Shown piece by piece: positions 50,960 through 59,373 of a DNA stretch of 61,620 nt. The DNA comes from Candidatus Corynebacterium avicola (GTDB taxonomy: Bacteria > Actinomycetota > Actinomycetes > Mycobacteriales > Mycobacteriaceae), in contig DXGC01000017.1 of the NCBI GenBank assembly GCA_019114135.1, forward strand, positions 1 to 61,620, written 5' to 3'. The position numbers and the translations under genes are program-made. The notes beneath the pieces are model-generated. The model worked only from the letters and a program-made list of their open reading frames with translations, was not told where the DNA came from and did not search any database. Every line of letters begins with the position of its first letter. Position 1 is the stretch's first letter.

Positions 50960-51248
50960 CACGTAGGGGTCGCGAGAGTTTACCCAGCCCCGCCCATTAC
51001 CTTGATCCTGTCCCCGTAAGCTCGGGGACGGGTCACTGGCCACGGTATGGCTGATTCGCCCTGTTGTTCGACATGATCCGGGGTGTTGCCGCCGAGGAAC
51101 CAGGACACGAGCTGACGGCTAATAGGGACGCGGCTCACCAGCCTCAACTGGTGACGCATCTTCGTAACGTGGGTGCCCGCACCACGTGTCTGACCAGTGA
51201 TCTTCCACCACCGACCACGACCTCCCCACGTCAAGGAGGGGAACGATC
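50960..51248 (+). mobile_element. Probable left-end noncoding region of a decayed IS110 element
   Basis: No gene is seen. The stretch lies directly before the IS110-type transposase remnant and ends in a strong AAGGAGGGG ribosome binding site. It contains the perfect hairpin GTCCCCG/CGGGGAC (51010-51016 and 51023-51029). IS110-family elements carry a structured noncoding left end that encodes the bridge RNA in the members studied; this stretch sits in the matching place. The left boundary is not visible. Confidence 0.45.
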
Positions 51249-51626
51249 ATGGAAGACACCACCAGCTACGACGTCTGTCTTGGATTGAGAGGTCGGCAAG
51301 ACCGCCCACCACCGTGTCGCACTGACCACCGACGGCGCCACGATCTACGACAAGCCCTACCCCAGGTCGAAGACGCACTGACCGAGGTGTCCAACCAACT
51401 TAAGCAGCACGGCGAGGTACTGCTGATCGTCGATCAGCCCAACACCATCGGTGCCCTGCCAGTCGCCGTGGCACGCACCAACGGTTGCGGAGTCGCCTAC
51501 CTGCACGACCTGCGATGCGTAAGGCCGCCGACCTGCACCACGGACGGGATGCTGTTGCTTCATCCGGCATGATTGCGTCCTTTAGCGTGGATACTCCTCT
51601 TTCCATCAAGAGTGTCCCGGCGGACT
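51249..51626 (+). pseudogene. Truncated, frameshifted IS110-family transposase
   Basis: The start reads YDVCLGL and continues, after a frame change at about 51290, as VGKTAHHRVALTTDGATIYDKP. It returns to the first frame at about 51355 as LPQVEDALTEVSNQLKQHGE, then VLLIVDQPNTIGALPVAVARTNG. A further change at about 51510 gives MRKAADLHHGRDAV and a stop at 51626. This is the N-terminal DEDD RuvC-like domain of an IS110 transposase. The C-terminal Tnp20 domain with the catalytic Ser is absent, so the element is dead. Confidence 0.8.
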
Positions 51627-51684
51627 GAGCTGATCAAGGACCCCCTCGCGCGGACTTGACCAACGAAGCCGTCTTCCCGGATCA

Positions 51685-52161
51685 CTACCTGAACTCTGTG
51701 TCGATGATCTTTCTATTCACCGGTAAAAACAACTCAATGATGAGTTCGCAGACGGGGCGGGCAACGAGCATGACGACCGTGAACGGTAGGACCCAGAATC
51801 CACTGTAGATCTCCGCGCGACCGGATACAGCTGGGCCAAGCGCGAGAACAACGACGTAAACGGCCGTAAGGGCCCCAAGAACTTGGTTACTCAACTGTTG
51901 AACTCGCTTGTCCTTGAAGCGGCCCGGAAATAGAAGCACACCGAGAATCGTCATCGCAGAGACCGTGAGCATCACGCAGAAGAAATACTTGAACACCTGC
52001 GCCCCGAGCTTCTCACCCACATTACTGAGGGAGTCAGGGTCATAGTCACTACTCCACGCAGCGAAGTAGGAAGAGATCAGCCCGAGAAGCAACGCAAACA
52101 CAAGCAGAGCCCAGTACTGGATGGGCATCGCCCTGTAACTACGGAAGAGGTCCTTACGCAT
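51685..52161 (-). CDS. Small polytopic membrane protein, unknown function
   Basis: A 158-residue protein with four hydrophobic segments (near residues 14-33, 58-78, 92-114 and 121-141). The polar parts carry RFKDKRVQQLSNQ. No family is recognised. The ATG at 52161 has AAGGAGG at 7 nt; the longer frame to 52221 lacks a site. It lies alone between the IS110 remnant and the tRNA-Leu terminator and is lower in GC than most neighbours, which suggests acquisition. Confidence 0.65.
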   Translation of the reverse strand: MRKDLFRSYRAMPIQYWALLVFALLLGLISSYFAAWSSDYDPDSLSNVGEKLGAQVFKYFFCVMLTVSAMTILGVLLFPGRFKDKRVQQLSNQVLGALTAVYVVVLALGPAVSGRAEIYSGFWVLPFTVVMLVARPVCELIIELFLPVNRKIIDTEFR

Positions 52162-52354
52162 GTGTGCCCTCCTTGAGAACCCAGGGTCTGCCACATCGGT
52201 CGACGTGACGAATCCATGCATACTCAGGAAGCCGGACGCAGCAGTCGCTCATGGGAACTTATGTTCGTCCGTCCCGTATTGGCCCTCTTTCGCGGGACTT
52301 CGCCCCGCAACTCCCCCACTGTCAGTTTTCGCACCCCCTGCCGCCGAAACATCG

Positions 52355-52397
52355 AAAAACCGGAGGCCACAACCCATAAAGAGTTTGTGACCTCCGG
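52355..52397 (-). terminator. Intrinsic terminator of tRNA-Leu
   Basis: On the minus strand CCGGAGG (52391-52397) pairs with CCTCCGG (52360-52366). An additional inner match (CACAA/TTGTG) extends the stem, which is followed by TTTTT (52355-52359). It lies 28 bp beyond the 3' end of the tRNA. Confidence 0.85.
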
Positions 52398-52424
52398 CCG
52401 GTGCAGTTCGAGAACCGCTCACTG

Positions 52425-52507
52425 TGGGCGAAGGGGGACTTGAACCCCCACGTCCCGAAGGACACTGGCACCTGAAGCCAGCGCGTCTGCCATTCCGCCA
52501 CTCGCCC
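52425..52507 (-). tRNA. tRNA-Leu (CAG)
   Basis: An 83-nt tRNA with a 7-bp acceptor stem (GGGCGAG with TTCGCCC), a D-arm, anticodon loop TTCAGGT giving anticodon CAG, a long variable arm (GTCCTTCGGGAC), and T-arm GGGGG-TTCAAGT-CCCCC. The long variable arm marks a class II tRNA. Discriminator A at 52425; CCA is not encoded. It has its own promoter and terminator. Confidence 0.95.
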
Positions 52508-52566
52508 GTGGCATCATTCACCGCATCTCTACGGCGACGACGTGGGTTGCGTTTGCAACGCGGATA

Positions 52567-52595
52567 ACACTAGCACCGGCCAATGATTGACACAA
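52567..52595 (-). promoter_or_regulatory. Promoter of tRNA-Leu
   Basis: On the minus strand TTGTGT (52590-52595) and TAGTGT (52567-52572) are spaced by 17 bp, ending about 60 bp before the mature 5' end of the tRNA. Confidence 0.6.
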
Positions 52596-52940
52596 AACCC
52601 CAGGCAGATGCTACATTCGTGGACTCCTGACGGCACCACCGGACCACACTGATCCTGCAGGTCGGCGTACCGTCTCCCCCGTTTTCGGTCCAGTCTCCAC
52701 GGCCCCAAACACCAGAGAACCCACATCGCGGAACCCCTGGAAGCAACCGCGACTCGCCGATATCCAGCTAGTTCACAGGGAGGATCCGTATAGTAGTCCG
52801 ACAACGTGGGAGCATTGCGCTCTCGGGGGACAGCGCACTCCCATACGTACGACACCCGTACGACGACAGAACGACATGCACCAGCATGAGCAAGAACCGA
52901 CCGTTTACACAACGCGACCAGGAAGGAAGGCGACGGCGCC
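52596..52940 (+). promoter_or_regulatory. Upstream region of the fhaA operon
   Basis: No gene is seen between the tRNA promoter and fhaA. TATAGT at 52789-52794 is a good -10 candidate and would give a leader of about 140 nt. AGGAAGGAAG shortly before the ATG at 52941 supplies a ribosome binding site. The leader contains the inverted pair GGGAG/CTCCC and a repeat of ACGAC, but no known riboswitch. Confidence 0.45.
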
Positions 52941-54125
52941 ATGGATCTCTTCGGACGATTCCGTAAGATCGACAGCTCCCTCCAGCGCGGCCTGGACAAC
53001 GGCTTCGCCCGTGTCTTCGGCGGCGAGGTTGTCCCCGCCGAAATCGACGAGCTGCTGAAGCAGGAGGTCGAGGACACCCTCATGGAGAACGGGCAGGGCA
53101 CCGTCCTGGCCGCCTCGAACTTCACCGTCCACGTCTCCCAGCGCGACCACGACGCACTGCTGGAGAAGCACCCTGCCCTGTCCGACGAGCTCAAGGGTCG
53201 GCTGCAGCGCTTCATCCGCAACGAGGGTTGGCAGACCGCCCACCCGGTGTCCGTCACCCTGGTCAGCGACGATGACCTGCACACCGGTCAGCTGAAGTCC
53301 CGCTCCTCCTTCGACCCGCCCGAGAACACCAACAGCCCCGCCCCGAGCAGCGCCGCCGATTCGGGACGCTCCGGCGCATCGGACGGATCCGCCTGGTCAG
53401 CAGACGGCACCGGTCACGCAGCGGGCGCTGCAGGCGCGGGTGCAGCTGGCGCAGCCGCTGCCGGTGGTGCTGCCGCCGCAGGTGCCGGCGCCTCCGCCAA
53501 TCCGCTGGTGGGCCTCGCCCAGCCGTCGCAGTCCGAGCAGGCCGCCCAACAGGCGCGCCAGGACCAGCAGAGCTGGCAGGCGCCCGAGAAACAACAGGAA
53601 CGGAGCTCCCGCTCCGCCGAGGGTTGGGGTTCCCCGCAGCCCGCCGCTGAACCGACCTCCGCACCCGAGCAGGCCGCGGCGTCCGACGCCGCAGGCGCTG
53701 CAGCCGCAGGCGCAGGCGCAACCCCGGCGTCCTACCCCGGCACCGAGGTCATCTCGAGCAACCAGCCCGACCCTGTGCGCACCGGCGACCAGGCGACCGG
53801 CGCCACCGACGCCGCCGCGGCCGGCGACCCCGCCCCGCAGACCACCGTCACCCTGCACCTGCAGGACGGCTCCGCACGCAGCTACGTCCTGCAGTCCGGC
53901 GAAAACGTCATCGGACGTGGCAACGCCGTGGACTTCCGACTGCCCGACACCGGTGTCTCCCGTCAGCACGCCGAGATCGCCTGGGACGGCTTCGACGCCG
54001 TGCTCACCGACCTGAAATCCACCAACGGCACCACGGTCAACGACATCCCGGTGGAGAACTGGCTGCTCGCCGACGGCGACGTCATCACCATCGGGCACAG
54101 TGAGATCGAAGTACGTTTCACCTGA
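52941..54125 (+). CDS. fhaA: FHA-domain protein FhaA
   Basis: A 394-residue cytoplasmic phosphothreonine-reading protein. Residues 1-115 form the conserved FhaA N-terminal domain (MDLFGRFRKIDSSLQRGLDN, GGEVVPAEIDELLKQEVED). A long Ala/Gln/Pro-rich linker covers about 130-300, and the C-terminal FHA domain covers about 305-394, with VIGRGNAVDFRLPDTGVSRQHAEI and STNGTTVND. In mycobacteria FhaA binds the pseudokinase MviN and regulates peptidoglycan synthesis, and it is a target of PknA/PknB. It heads the cluster running to pknB. Confidence 0.93.
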   Translation: MDLFGRFRKIDSSLQRGLDNGFARVFGGEVVPAEIDELLKQEVEDTLMENGQGTVLAASNFTVHVSQRDHDALLEKHPALSDELKGRLQRFIRNEGWQTAHPVSVTLVSDDDLHTGQLKSRSSFDPPENTNSPAPSSAADSGRSGASDGSAWSADGTGHAAGAAGAGAAGAAAAGGAAAAGAGASANPLVGLAQPSQSEQAAQQARQDQQSWQAPEKQQERSSRSAEGWGSPQPAAEPTSAPEQAAASDAAGAAAAGAGATPASYPGTEVISSNQPDPVRTGDQATGATDAAAAGDPAPQTTVTLHLQDGSARSYVLQSGENVIGRGNAVDFRLPDTGVSRQHAEIAWDGFDAVLTDLKSTNGTTVNDIPVENWLLADGDVITIGHSEIEVRFT

Positions 54126-54201
54126 TATCCCCTCGAACGGGTAGATTCGGCACGTAGGATCTGACCATTCCCCACCCGGACCATTGAGGAGATGACAACC
54201 C

Positions 54202-54705
54202 ATGCAGACGACGCTCGTGCTGCTCGCGAAGATCGCCCTGCTCGTCGTGCTGTGGCTGTTCATTCTGCTGGTCGTGCGCGCACTGCGCCGCGACCTCGCC
54301 ACCGCCAACGCCGCGAACGCCGGCGGCTTCGCCGCGCCCGCAGGTGCGGCCGGTGCCTCAGCCCAAGGCTCCCGGGGTTCCTCCGGCGGTCGTGGCTTCC
54401 GCCGCGCCGCCGCACCGAACTCCCTGGAAGTGACGTCCGGGCCACTGACCGGAACCACACTCAACCTGCAGGGATACAAGGAGGTCACCATGGGGCGTTC
54501 ATCGTCGTCCACCCTGGTCGTCGAGGACGACTTCGCCTCCGGCTCCCATGCCCGCCTGCTCAACCGCGGCGGCACCTGGTACCTGGAGGACCTCGACTCC
54601 CGTAACGGCACCTTCCTCGACGGGAACCGGATCGACCAGCCCGAGCAGCTCTCCGCCGGCCAGGAACTCCGGATCGGCCAGACCACCGTGAGGATGGACG
54701 CATGA
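54202..54705 (+). CDS. fhaB: FHA-domain protein FhaB (FipA)
   Basis: A 167-residue protein with one N-terminal membrane helix (TLVLLAKIALLVVLWLFILL), a linker rich in Ala, and a C-terminal FHA domain: VTMGRSSSSTLVVEDDFASGSHARLL and DSRNGTFLDGNRI. The phosphothreonine-binding Arg, Ser and His are present. It links kinase signalling to division and wall synthesis. A TGAGGAG precedes the ATG, and the gene overlaps pstP by 4 bp. Confidence 0.92.
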   Translation: MQTTLVLLAKIALLVVLWLFILLVVRALRRDLATANAANAGGFAAPAGAAGASAQGSRGSSGGRGFRRAAAPNSLEVTSGPLTGTTLNLQGYKEVTMGRSSSSTLVVEDDFASGSHARLLNRGGTWYLEDLDSRNGTFLDGNRIDQPEQLSAGQELRIGQTTVRMDA

Positions 54706-56462
54706 CCGACGCTCAGCAGCCGGGCCGCCTCGCGCTCGACTACACCGCCCGCTCCGACCGTGGCCTGGTCCGCACCAACAACGAGGACTCCGCGGTCGCC
54801 GCACCGAACCTGCTCGCCCTCGCCGACGGCATGGGCGGCCACGCCGCCGGTGAAGTCGCCTCCGAGCTCATGATCACCGCCCTGTACTCCCTGCAGAACA
54901 CCATGTCGCAGGGGGTGGAAATCCCGCGCGACCAGATGCCGCAGATGCTCGCCGACGCCATGGACGACGGCAACCGCGACATCGCCGCCCACGTCGAGGA
55001 CAACCCGGCCCTGGACGGCATGGGCTGCACCTTGAGCACCCTGCTCTTCGACGGTGGCTCCCTCGGTGTCTGCCACGTCGGCGACTCCCGCGGCTACCTG
55101 CTCCGCGACGGCGAACTCACCCAGATCACCAAGGACGACACCTTCGTCCAGTCCTTGGTCGACGAGGGCAAGCTCGCACCGGAGGACGTCTCCAGCCACC
55201 CGCAGCGTTCGCTGATCCTCAAGGCACTGACCGGACGCCCGGTCGAACCGACGCTGGAACTGCGTGAGGCGCGCGCCGGCGACCGCTACATGCTGTGTTC
55301 GGACGGCCTGTCCGACCCGGTGAGTTTCGACACCATCCGTGACGTGCTGCGCAGCGGCACCCCGGACGACGCCGCCTCCTCCCTGATCAATCTCGCCCTG
55401 CGCGGTGGCGGCCCGGACAACATCACCGTCGTCGTCGCCGACGTGGTCGACGTGGACGCCGCCGCGGCAGCCACCGAGGCCGGCGACGCGCCCACCCTGA
55501 CCCTGCCGACCGGCCCGGTTCTCGCCGGTGCGGTGAATGCCGCCGCACCGGAACTGCCCCGGCCCGACACCTCGGCCGGTCGCGCCTCTGCAGTGCAGAT
55601 CATCCAGCGTCCCGCCGAGGCCGCCGGTGGTTCCGGCACCGGTACCGTCGCCGACGACGGCAACGGTGAAGCCGGCGGCGACGGAGACGACGAGGGATCC
55701 GACGACGACGATGGGTCCGGCCGAGGCGGTTCCGGACGCCGCGGACGCAAGCGCGGCAAGCGGGGCCGCAAGGGCCTGTACATCGCCCTGGCCACCGTCC
55801 TGGTGCTCGTCCTGGTAGCCGGTGGCGCGATCTGGTGGGTTCGTGACTCGCTGAGCCAGTCCTACTTCGTGGCGGTCGCCGCGTCGGAGGACCGTCCTTC
55901 GCCATCGACCACCACCTCCGAGGACGCGCCGCCCGCGGACGCCAGTGAGGACGCTGCCGGTGACGACGCCGACCCCAGCGCGTCCGGTAGCGCCGCTCCC
56001 GACGCATCCTCCGAGGCGGACGCCACGGATGACGCCGACGCAGCTGACTCTGCAGATGCCGACGACGCCACGGCGAATGCGGCCCCGATCATCATCTACA
56101 AGGGCTCTCCGGGGAGCATCCTGGGCATCTCCACCCAGAGCCCCTACCAGGAGATCTGCCTGGACGAGAACGGTGGCGTCAACATGCTGCCCGCTGGCAG
56201 CGACGACCCCTGCCACCGGCTCTCCACCGCTGACCTGACCCCGGCCGCCCGCGGCACCCTGGACAACCTCCCCGGTGACTCCTACGAGGAGGTCCAGACG
56301 CAGGTCCGTCGTCTCGCCGAGCAGACGCTGCCGCCGTGCGTCACCCGCGACAGCGGCAGCGACAACGGCGACAACGGCGACAACAACCGCAGTTCCTCGA
56401 ACTCCACCTCCAGCCTGTCCGACCTCACGACACCTGGAGTCTCCTGCCGGGAGGTGAACTGA
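54702..56462 (+). CDS. pstP: PP2C-type Ser/Thr phosphatase PstP
   Basis: A 586-residue membrane phosphatase. The catalytic PP2C domain (1-240) has SDRGLVRTNNEDS, ALADGMGGHAAGEVAS, VCHVGDSRGYLL and GGGPDNITVVVADVV with all metal-binding Asp. A Gly/Asp-rich and then basic juxtamembrane stretch (GRRGRKRGKRGRKG) precedes a helix at about 363-382. The extracellular part is Asp/Ala-rich and then folded with two Cys. It dephosphorylates PknA, PknB and their substrates. It is larger than usual (about 450-520) because of the acidic linkers. Confidence 0.93.
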   Translation: MTDAQQPGRLALDYTARSDRGLVRTNNEDSAVAAPNLLALADGMGGHAAGEVASELMITALYSLQNTMSQGVEIPRDQMPQMLADAMDDGNRDIAAHVEDNPALDGMGCTLSTLLFDGGSLGVCHVGDSRGYLLRDGELTQITKDDTFVQSLVDEGKLAPEDVSSHPQRSLILKALTGRPVEPTLELREARAGDRYMLCSDGLSDPVSFDTIRDVLRSGTPDDAASSLINLALRGGGPDNITVVVADVVDVDAAAAATEAGDAPTLTLPTGPVLAGAVNAAAPELPRPDTSAGRASAVQIIQRPAEAAGGSGTGTVADDGNGEAGGDGDDEGSDDDDGSGRGGSGRRGRKRGKRGRKGLYIALATVLVLVLVAGGAIWWVRDSLSQSYFVAVAASEDRPSPSTTTSEDAPPADASEDAAGDDADPSASGSAAPDASSEADATDDADAADSADADDATANAAPIIIYKGSPGSILGISTQSPYQEICLDENGGVNMLPAGSDDPCHRLSTADLTPAARGTLDNLPGDSYEEVQTQVRRLAEQTLPPCVTRDSGSDNGDNGDNNRSSSNSTSSLSDLTTPGVSCREVN

Positions 56463-56463
56463 C

Positions 56464-57921
56464 ATGTCGGCTCGTTCCGCCGTCGCCGCCCGCCCCCGCG
56501 GTGTGGAGCTCGGCCTGCTCATCGCCTCCGGTGTGGTGCTCGCCGTCGCGCTGGTCGCCCTGCAGCTCTCCCTGGGCAATGACCTGGACTGGGAGGTCGG
56601 CATCCTCGTCGGCGGCTACATCCTGGTCTTCGGCCTCGCCCACCTGGTGCTGTGCCTGAAGGCACCGAACGCCGACCAGATCATGCTGCCCGTCGCGGCC
56701 ATGCTCAACGCCATCGGTCTCTTGATGATCTACCGCCTCGACCTGGCGTTGGAGCAGGCCCTGGCCAATTCGCAGATGATGTGGACGGTCATCGCCGTGG
56801 TGTTCTTCTCCGTGGTGATGTGGTTCATGAAGTCCCACACCACGCTGCAGAACTACGCCTACCTGCTCGGCCTCGGTGCGCTGATCCTGTCGGCCCTGCC
56901 GATCGTGTGGCCGACCTCCATGAACGCCGACGCCAAGGTGTGGATCAGCGTGGGGCCGGTCTCGATCCAGCCCGGTGAGTTCGCCAAGATCATGCTGCTG
57001 ATCTTCTTCGCGGCCCTGCTGGTCAACAAGCGCACCCTGTTCTCCGTGGCCGGCAAACGTTTCCTGGGTCTGCAGTTCCCCCGCCTGCGCGACCTCGGCC
57101 CCATCCTGCTGGTGTGGGGTCTGGCGATCCTGATCATGGCGGCCCAGAACGACTTCGGTCCCGCCCTGCTGCTCTTCGCCACGATCCTGGGCATGCTCTA
57201 CATGGCCACCGGACGCTCCTCCTGGCTGGTCATCGGCCTGGGTCTGGCGATCATCGGCGTGTACATCGTCTTCCAGATCTCGGACAAGATCCAGGACCGG
57301 TTCACCAACTTCCTGGACCCGATCGGCAACTACGACGGGACCGGCTACCAGCTCTCCCAGGGATTGTTCGGCCTGTCCTTCGGTGGGCTGACCGGCACCG
57401 GCCTGGGCGAGGGCTACCCGCAGAACGTTCCGGTCGCCTGGTCGGACTTCATCCTCTCCTCGATCGGTGAGGAGCTCGGCTTCGTCGGCCTGGCCGCGGT
57501 GCTGATCCTCTTCGCCATACTGATCAGCCGTGGTTTCCTCACCGCACTGCGGGCCACCGACTCCTTCGGCAAGCTGGTCGCCGCCGGACTGTCGCTGACC
57601 CTGGCGGTGCAGATCTTCGTGGTCACCGGCGGTATCTCCAAGCTGCTGCCGATGACGGGACTGACCACCCCGTTCATGTCCCACGGTGGTTCCAGTCTGC
57701 TGGCCAACTACATCCTGCTGGCCCTGCTGCTGAAGATCTCCCACGACATGAACACCCCGAAGACCGGCGGAGGTAACGCCGCTAACCCCGGGGGCAATGC
57801 CTCCGGTAACGCCGAGGACCCTGGCACCGGTAACGATCCCAGTACCAGTCTCAGCCCAGCAGTCAACGCCAACCAGAACCCCAGTTCAGGAACCAGTTCA
57901 GAGAAGGAGGCCCGTCGATGA
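56464..57921 (+). CDS. rodA: SEDS peptidoglycan polymerase RodA
   Basis: A 485-residue SEDS-family glycosyltransferase with about 10-12 helices. Family markers are FGPALLLF (with the catalytic region near the large periplasmic loop), SQGLFGLSFGGLTGTGLGEGYP, SDFILSSIGEELGF and TTPFMSHGGSSLLANY. With PbpA it builds polar peptidoglycan. The C-terminal tail after residue 430 is Asn/Gly/Ser-rich and likely cytoplasmic. It starts 1 nt after pstP and overlaps pbpA by 4 bp. Confidence 0.94.
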   Translation: MSARSAVAARPRGVELGLLIASGVVLAVALVALQLSLGNDLDWEVGILVGGYILVFGLAHLVLCLKAPNADQIMLPVAAMLNAIGLLMIYRLDLALEQALANSQMMWTVIAVVFFSVVMWFMKSHTTLQNYAYLLGLGALILSALPIVWPTSMNADAKVWISVGPVSIQPGEFAKIMLLIFFAALLVNKRTLFSVAGKRFLGLQFPRLRDLGPILLVWGLAILIMAAQNDFGPALLLFATILGMLYMATGRSSWLVIGLGLAIIGVYIVFQISDKIQDRFTNFLDPIGNYDGTGYQLSQGLFGLSFGGLTGTGLGEGYPQNVPVAWSDFILSSIGEELGFVGLAAVLILFAILISRGFLTALRATDSFGKLVAAGLSLTLAVQIFVVTGGISKLLPMTGLTTPFMSHGGSSLLANYILLALLLKISHDMNTPKTGGGNAANPGGNASGNAEDPGTGNDPSTSLSPAVNANQNPSSGTSSEKEARR

Positions 57922-59372
57922 ACACCTCGATCCGCAAGGTCGCCGTTTTCGCCTTCGTCCTCGTGGTCATCCTGCTGGCCAACCTGACCTGGATCCAGGG
58001 CTTCCAGACCGCCAACTACGCCGAGAACGACCTGAACTCCCGCCAGTACTTCAAGCAGAAGTCGATCCCGCGCGGCCAGATCACCGCCGGCGGACAGGTC
58101 CTGGCCCAGTCCGATGCCGACGACGAGGGCCTCTACAGCCGCATCTACCCCGAGGGTGGAGCGTCCTACGGTGCGGTGCTGGGCTACCTCTCCGACCGCT
58201 ACGGTGCCTCCGGCATCGAGGCCTCCCAGAACGCCATCCTGGACGGCACGGACGACTCCCTGTTCGCCACCCGCGCCTGGGACACCCTGACCGGCAAGGA
58301 GCAGCGCGGTGCCAACGTGGATCTGACCCTGCAGCCCAATGTGCAGCAGGTGGCCTACGACGAGTTGAACTCCCGTGGCTACTCCGGATCGGTGGTGGCC
58401 CTGCGCCCGTCCACCGGTGAGGTGCTGGCCATGGCGTCGACCCCCGGTTTCGACCCGTCGGCGGTGACCAACCCCGACTCCGAGGCCGCCGCCGACGCCT
58501 TCGAGGCATTGCAGGACGACCCGAACGCCCCGCTGCTCAACCGCTCCACCCAGCAGACCCAGCCGCCCGGCTCGACCTTCAAGCTGATCACCACCGCCGC
58601 CGCCCTGGAGGCCGGGGACAACGGCGACACGATGGTCGACGGCAATTCGCAGATCACGCTGCCGGGCACCGACACCACCCTGGAGAACTACGACGGGGTG
58701 TCCTGCGGTGGCGCCCAGGTACCGCTGAGCACCGCCTTCGCCAAGTCCTGCAACACCTCCTTCGTGGATCTGGCGACCCGCCACGGTGAGGAGTCCTTCC
58801 GCGACACCGCGGACGCCTTCGGCATCGGTGCCGAGGACGACGAGGACTTCGGTCTGCCGATCCAGAACTCCACCATCGGCGACATCCCGGACGACGCCGC
58901 CCTGGGCCAGTCCGCCATCGGTCAGCGTGACGTCGCGCTGACCCCGCTGCAGAACGCGGTCATCGCCGCCACCATCGCCAACGACGGTGTGCGCATGAAG
59001 CCGCACATCATCAAGCAGGTCACCGGCGCCGACCTCGACGTGATCGAGGAGACCCGTCCGAAGGAGGCGGGCCGGGCGATCTCCTCGGAGGTGTCCTCGC
59101 AGCTGACCGAGCTGATGCGCGGCGCGGAGAGCTACGCCGGTGGCACCGGCGACATCGCCTCGAAAACCGGTACCGCCGAGCACGGCGAGGACTCCCGCAA
59201 CTCCAACCCGCACGCCTGGTACGTGGCCTTCGGCCCGTCGGAGGACGCCGACGTCGCCGTCGCCGTGCTGGTGGAGAACGGTGGCGACGCCGGCCAGGCC
59301 GCCACCGGTGGTTCCGTCGCCGCCCCGATCGGGCGCTCGGTGATCAACGCGGCAATCCAGGAGGCGAGCTGA
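57918..59372 (+). CDS. pbpA: Class B penicillin-binding protein PbpA
   Basis: A 484-residue transpeptidase with an N-terminal membrane anchor (about residues 8-24, VFAFVLVVILLANLTWI). The active-site motifs are SxxK in PPGSTFKLIT (Ser219), SxN in AKSCNTSFVD and KTG in ASKTGTAEHGED. It cross-links glycan made by RodA. The length matches mycobacterial and corynebacterial PbpA. Two cysteines, in VSCGGAQ and SCN, may form a disulfide. Confidence 0.94.
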   Translation: MNTSIRKVAVFAFVLVVILLANLTWIQGFQTANYAENDLNSRQYFKQKSIPRGQITAGGQVLAQSDADDEGLYSRIYPEGGASYGAVLGYLSDRYGASGIEASQNAILDGTDDSLFATRAWDTLTGKEQRGANVDLTLQPNVQQVAYDELNSRGYSGSVVALRPSTGEVLAMASTPGFDPSAVTNPDSEAAADAFEALQDDPNAPLLNRSTQQTQPPGSTFKLITTAAALEAGDNGDTMVDGNSQITLPGTDTTLENYDGVSCGGAQVPLSTAFAKSCNTSFVDLATRHGEESFRDTADAFGIGAEDDEDFGLPIQNSTIGDIPDDAALGQSAIGQRDVALTPLQNAVIAATIANDGVRMKPHIIKQVTGADLDVIEETRPKEAGRAISSEVSSQLTELMRGAESYAGGTGDIASKTGTAEHGEDSRNSNPHAWYVAFGPSEDADVAVAVLVENGGDAGQAATGGSVAAPIGRSVINAAIQEAS

Positions 59373-59373
59373 C

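Noticed and set aside
53397..56603. A 1068-codon open frame on the minus strand across fhaA, fhaB and pstP
   Set aside because: It is the antisense shadow of three well-identified genes. Its translation is low-complexity Val/Gly/Arg without domains.
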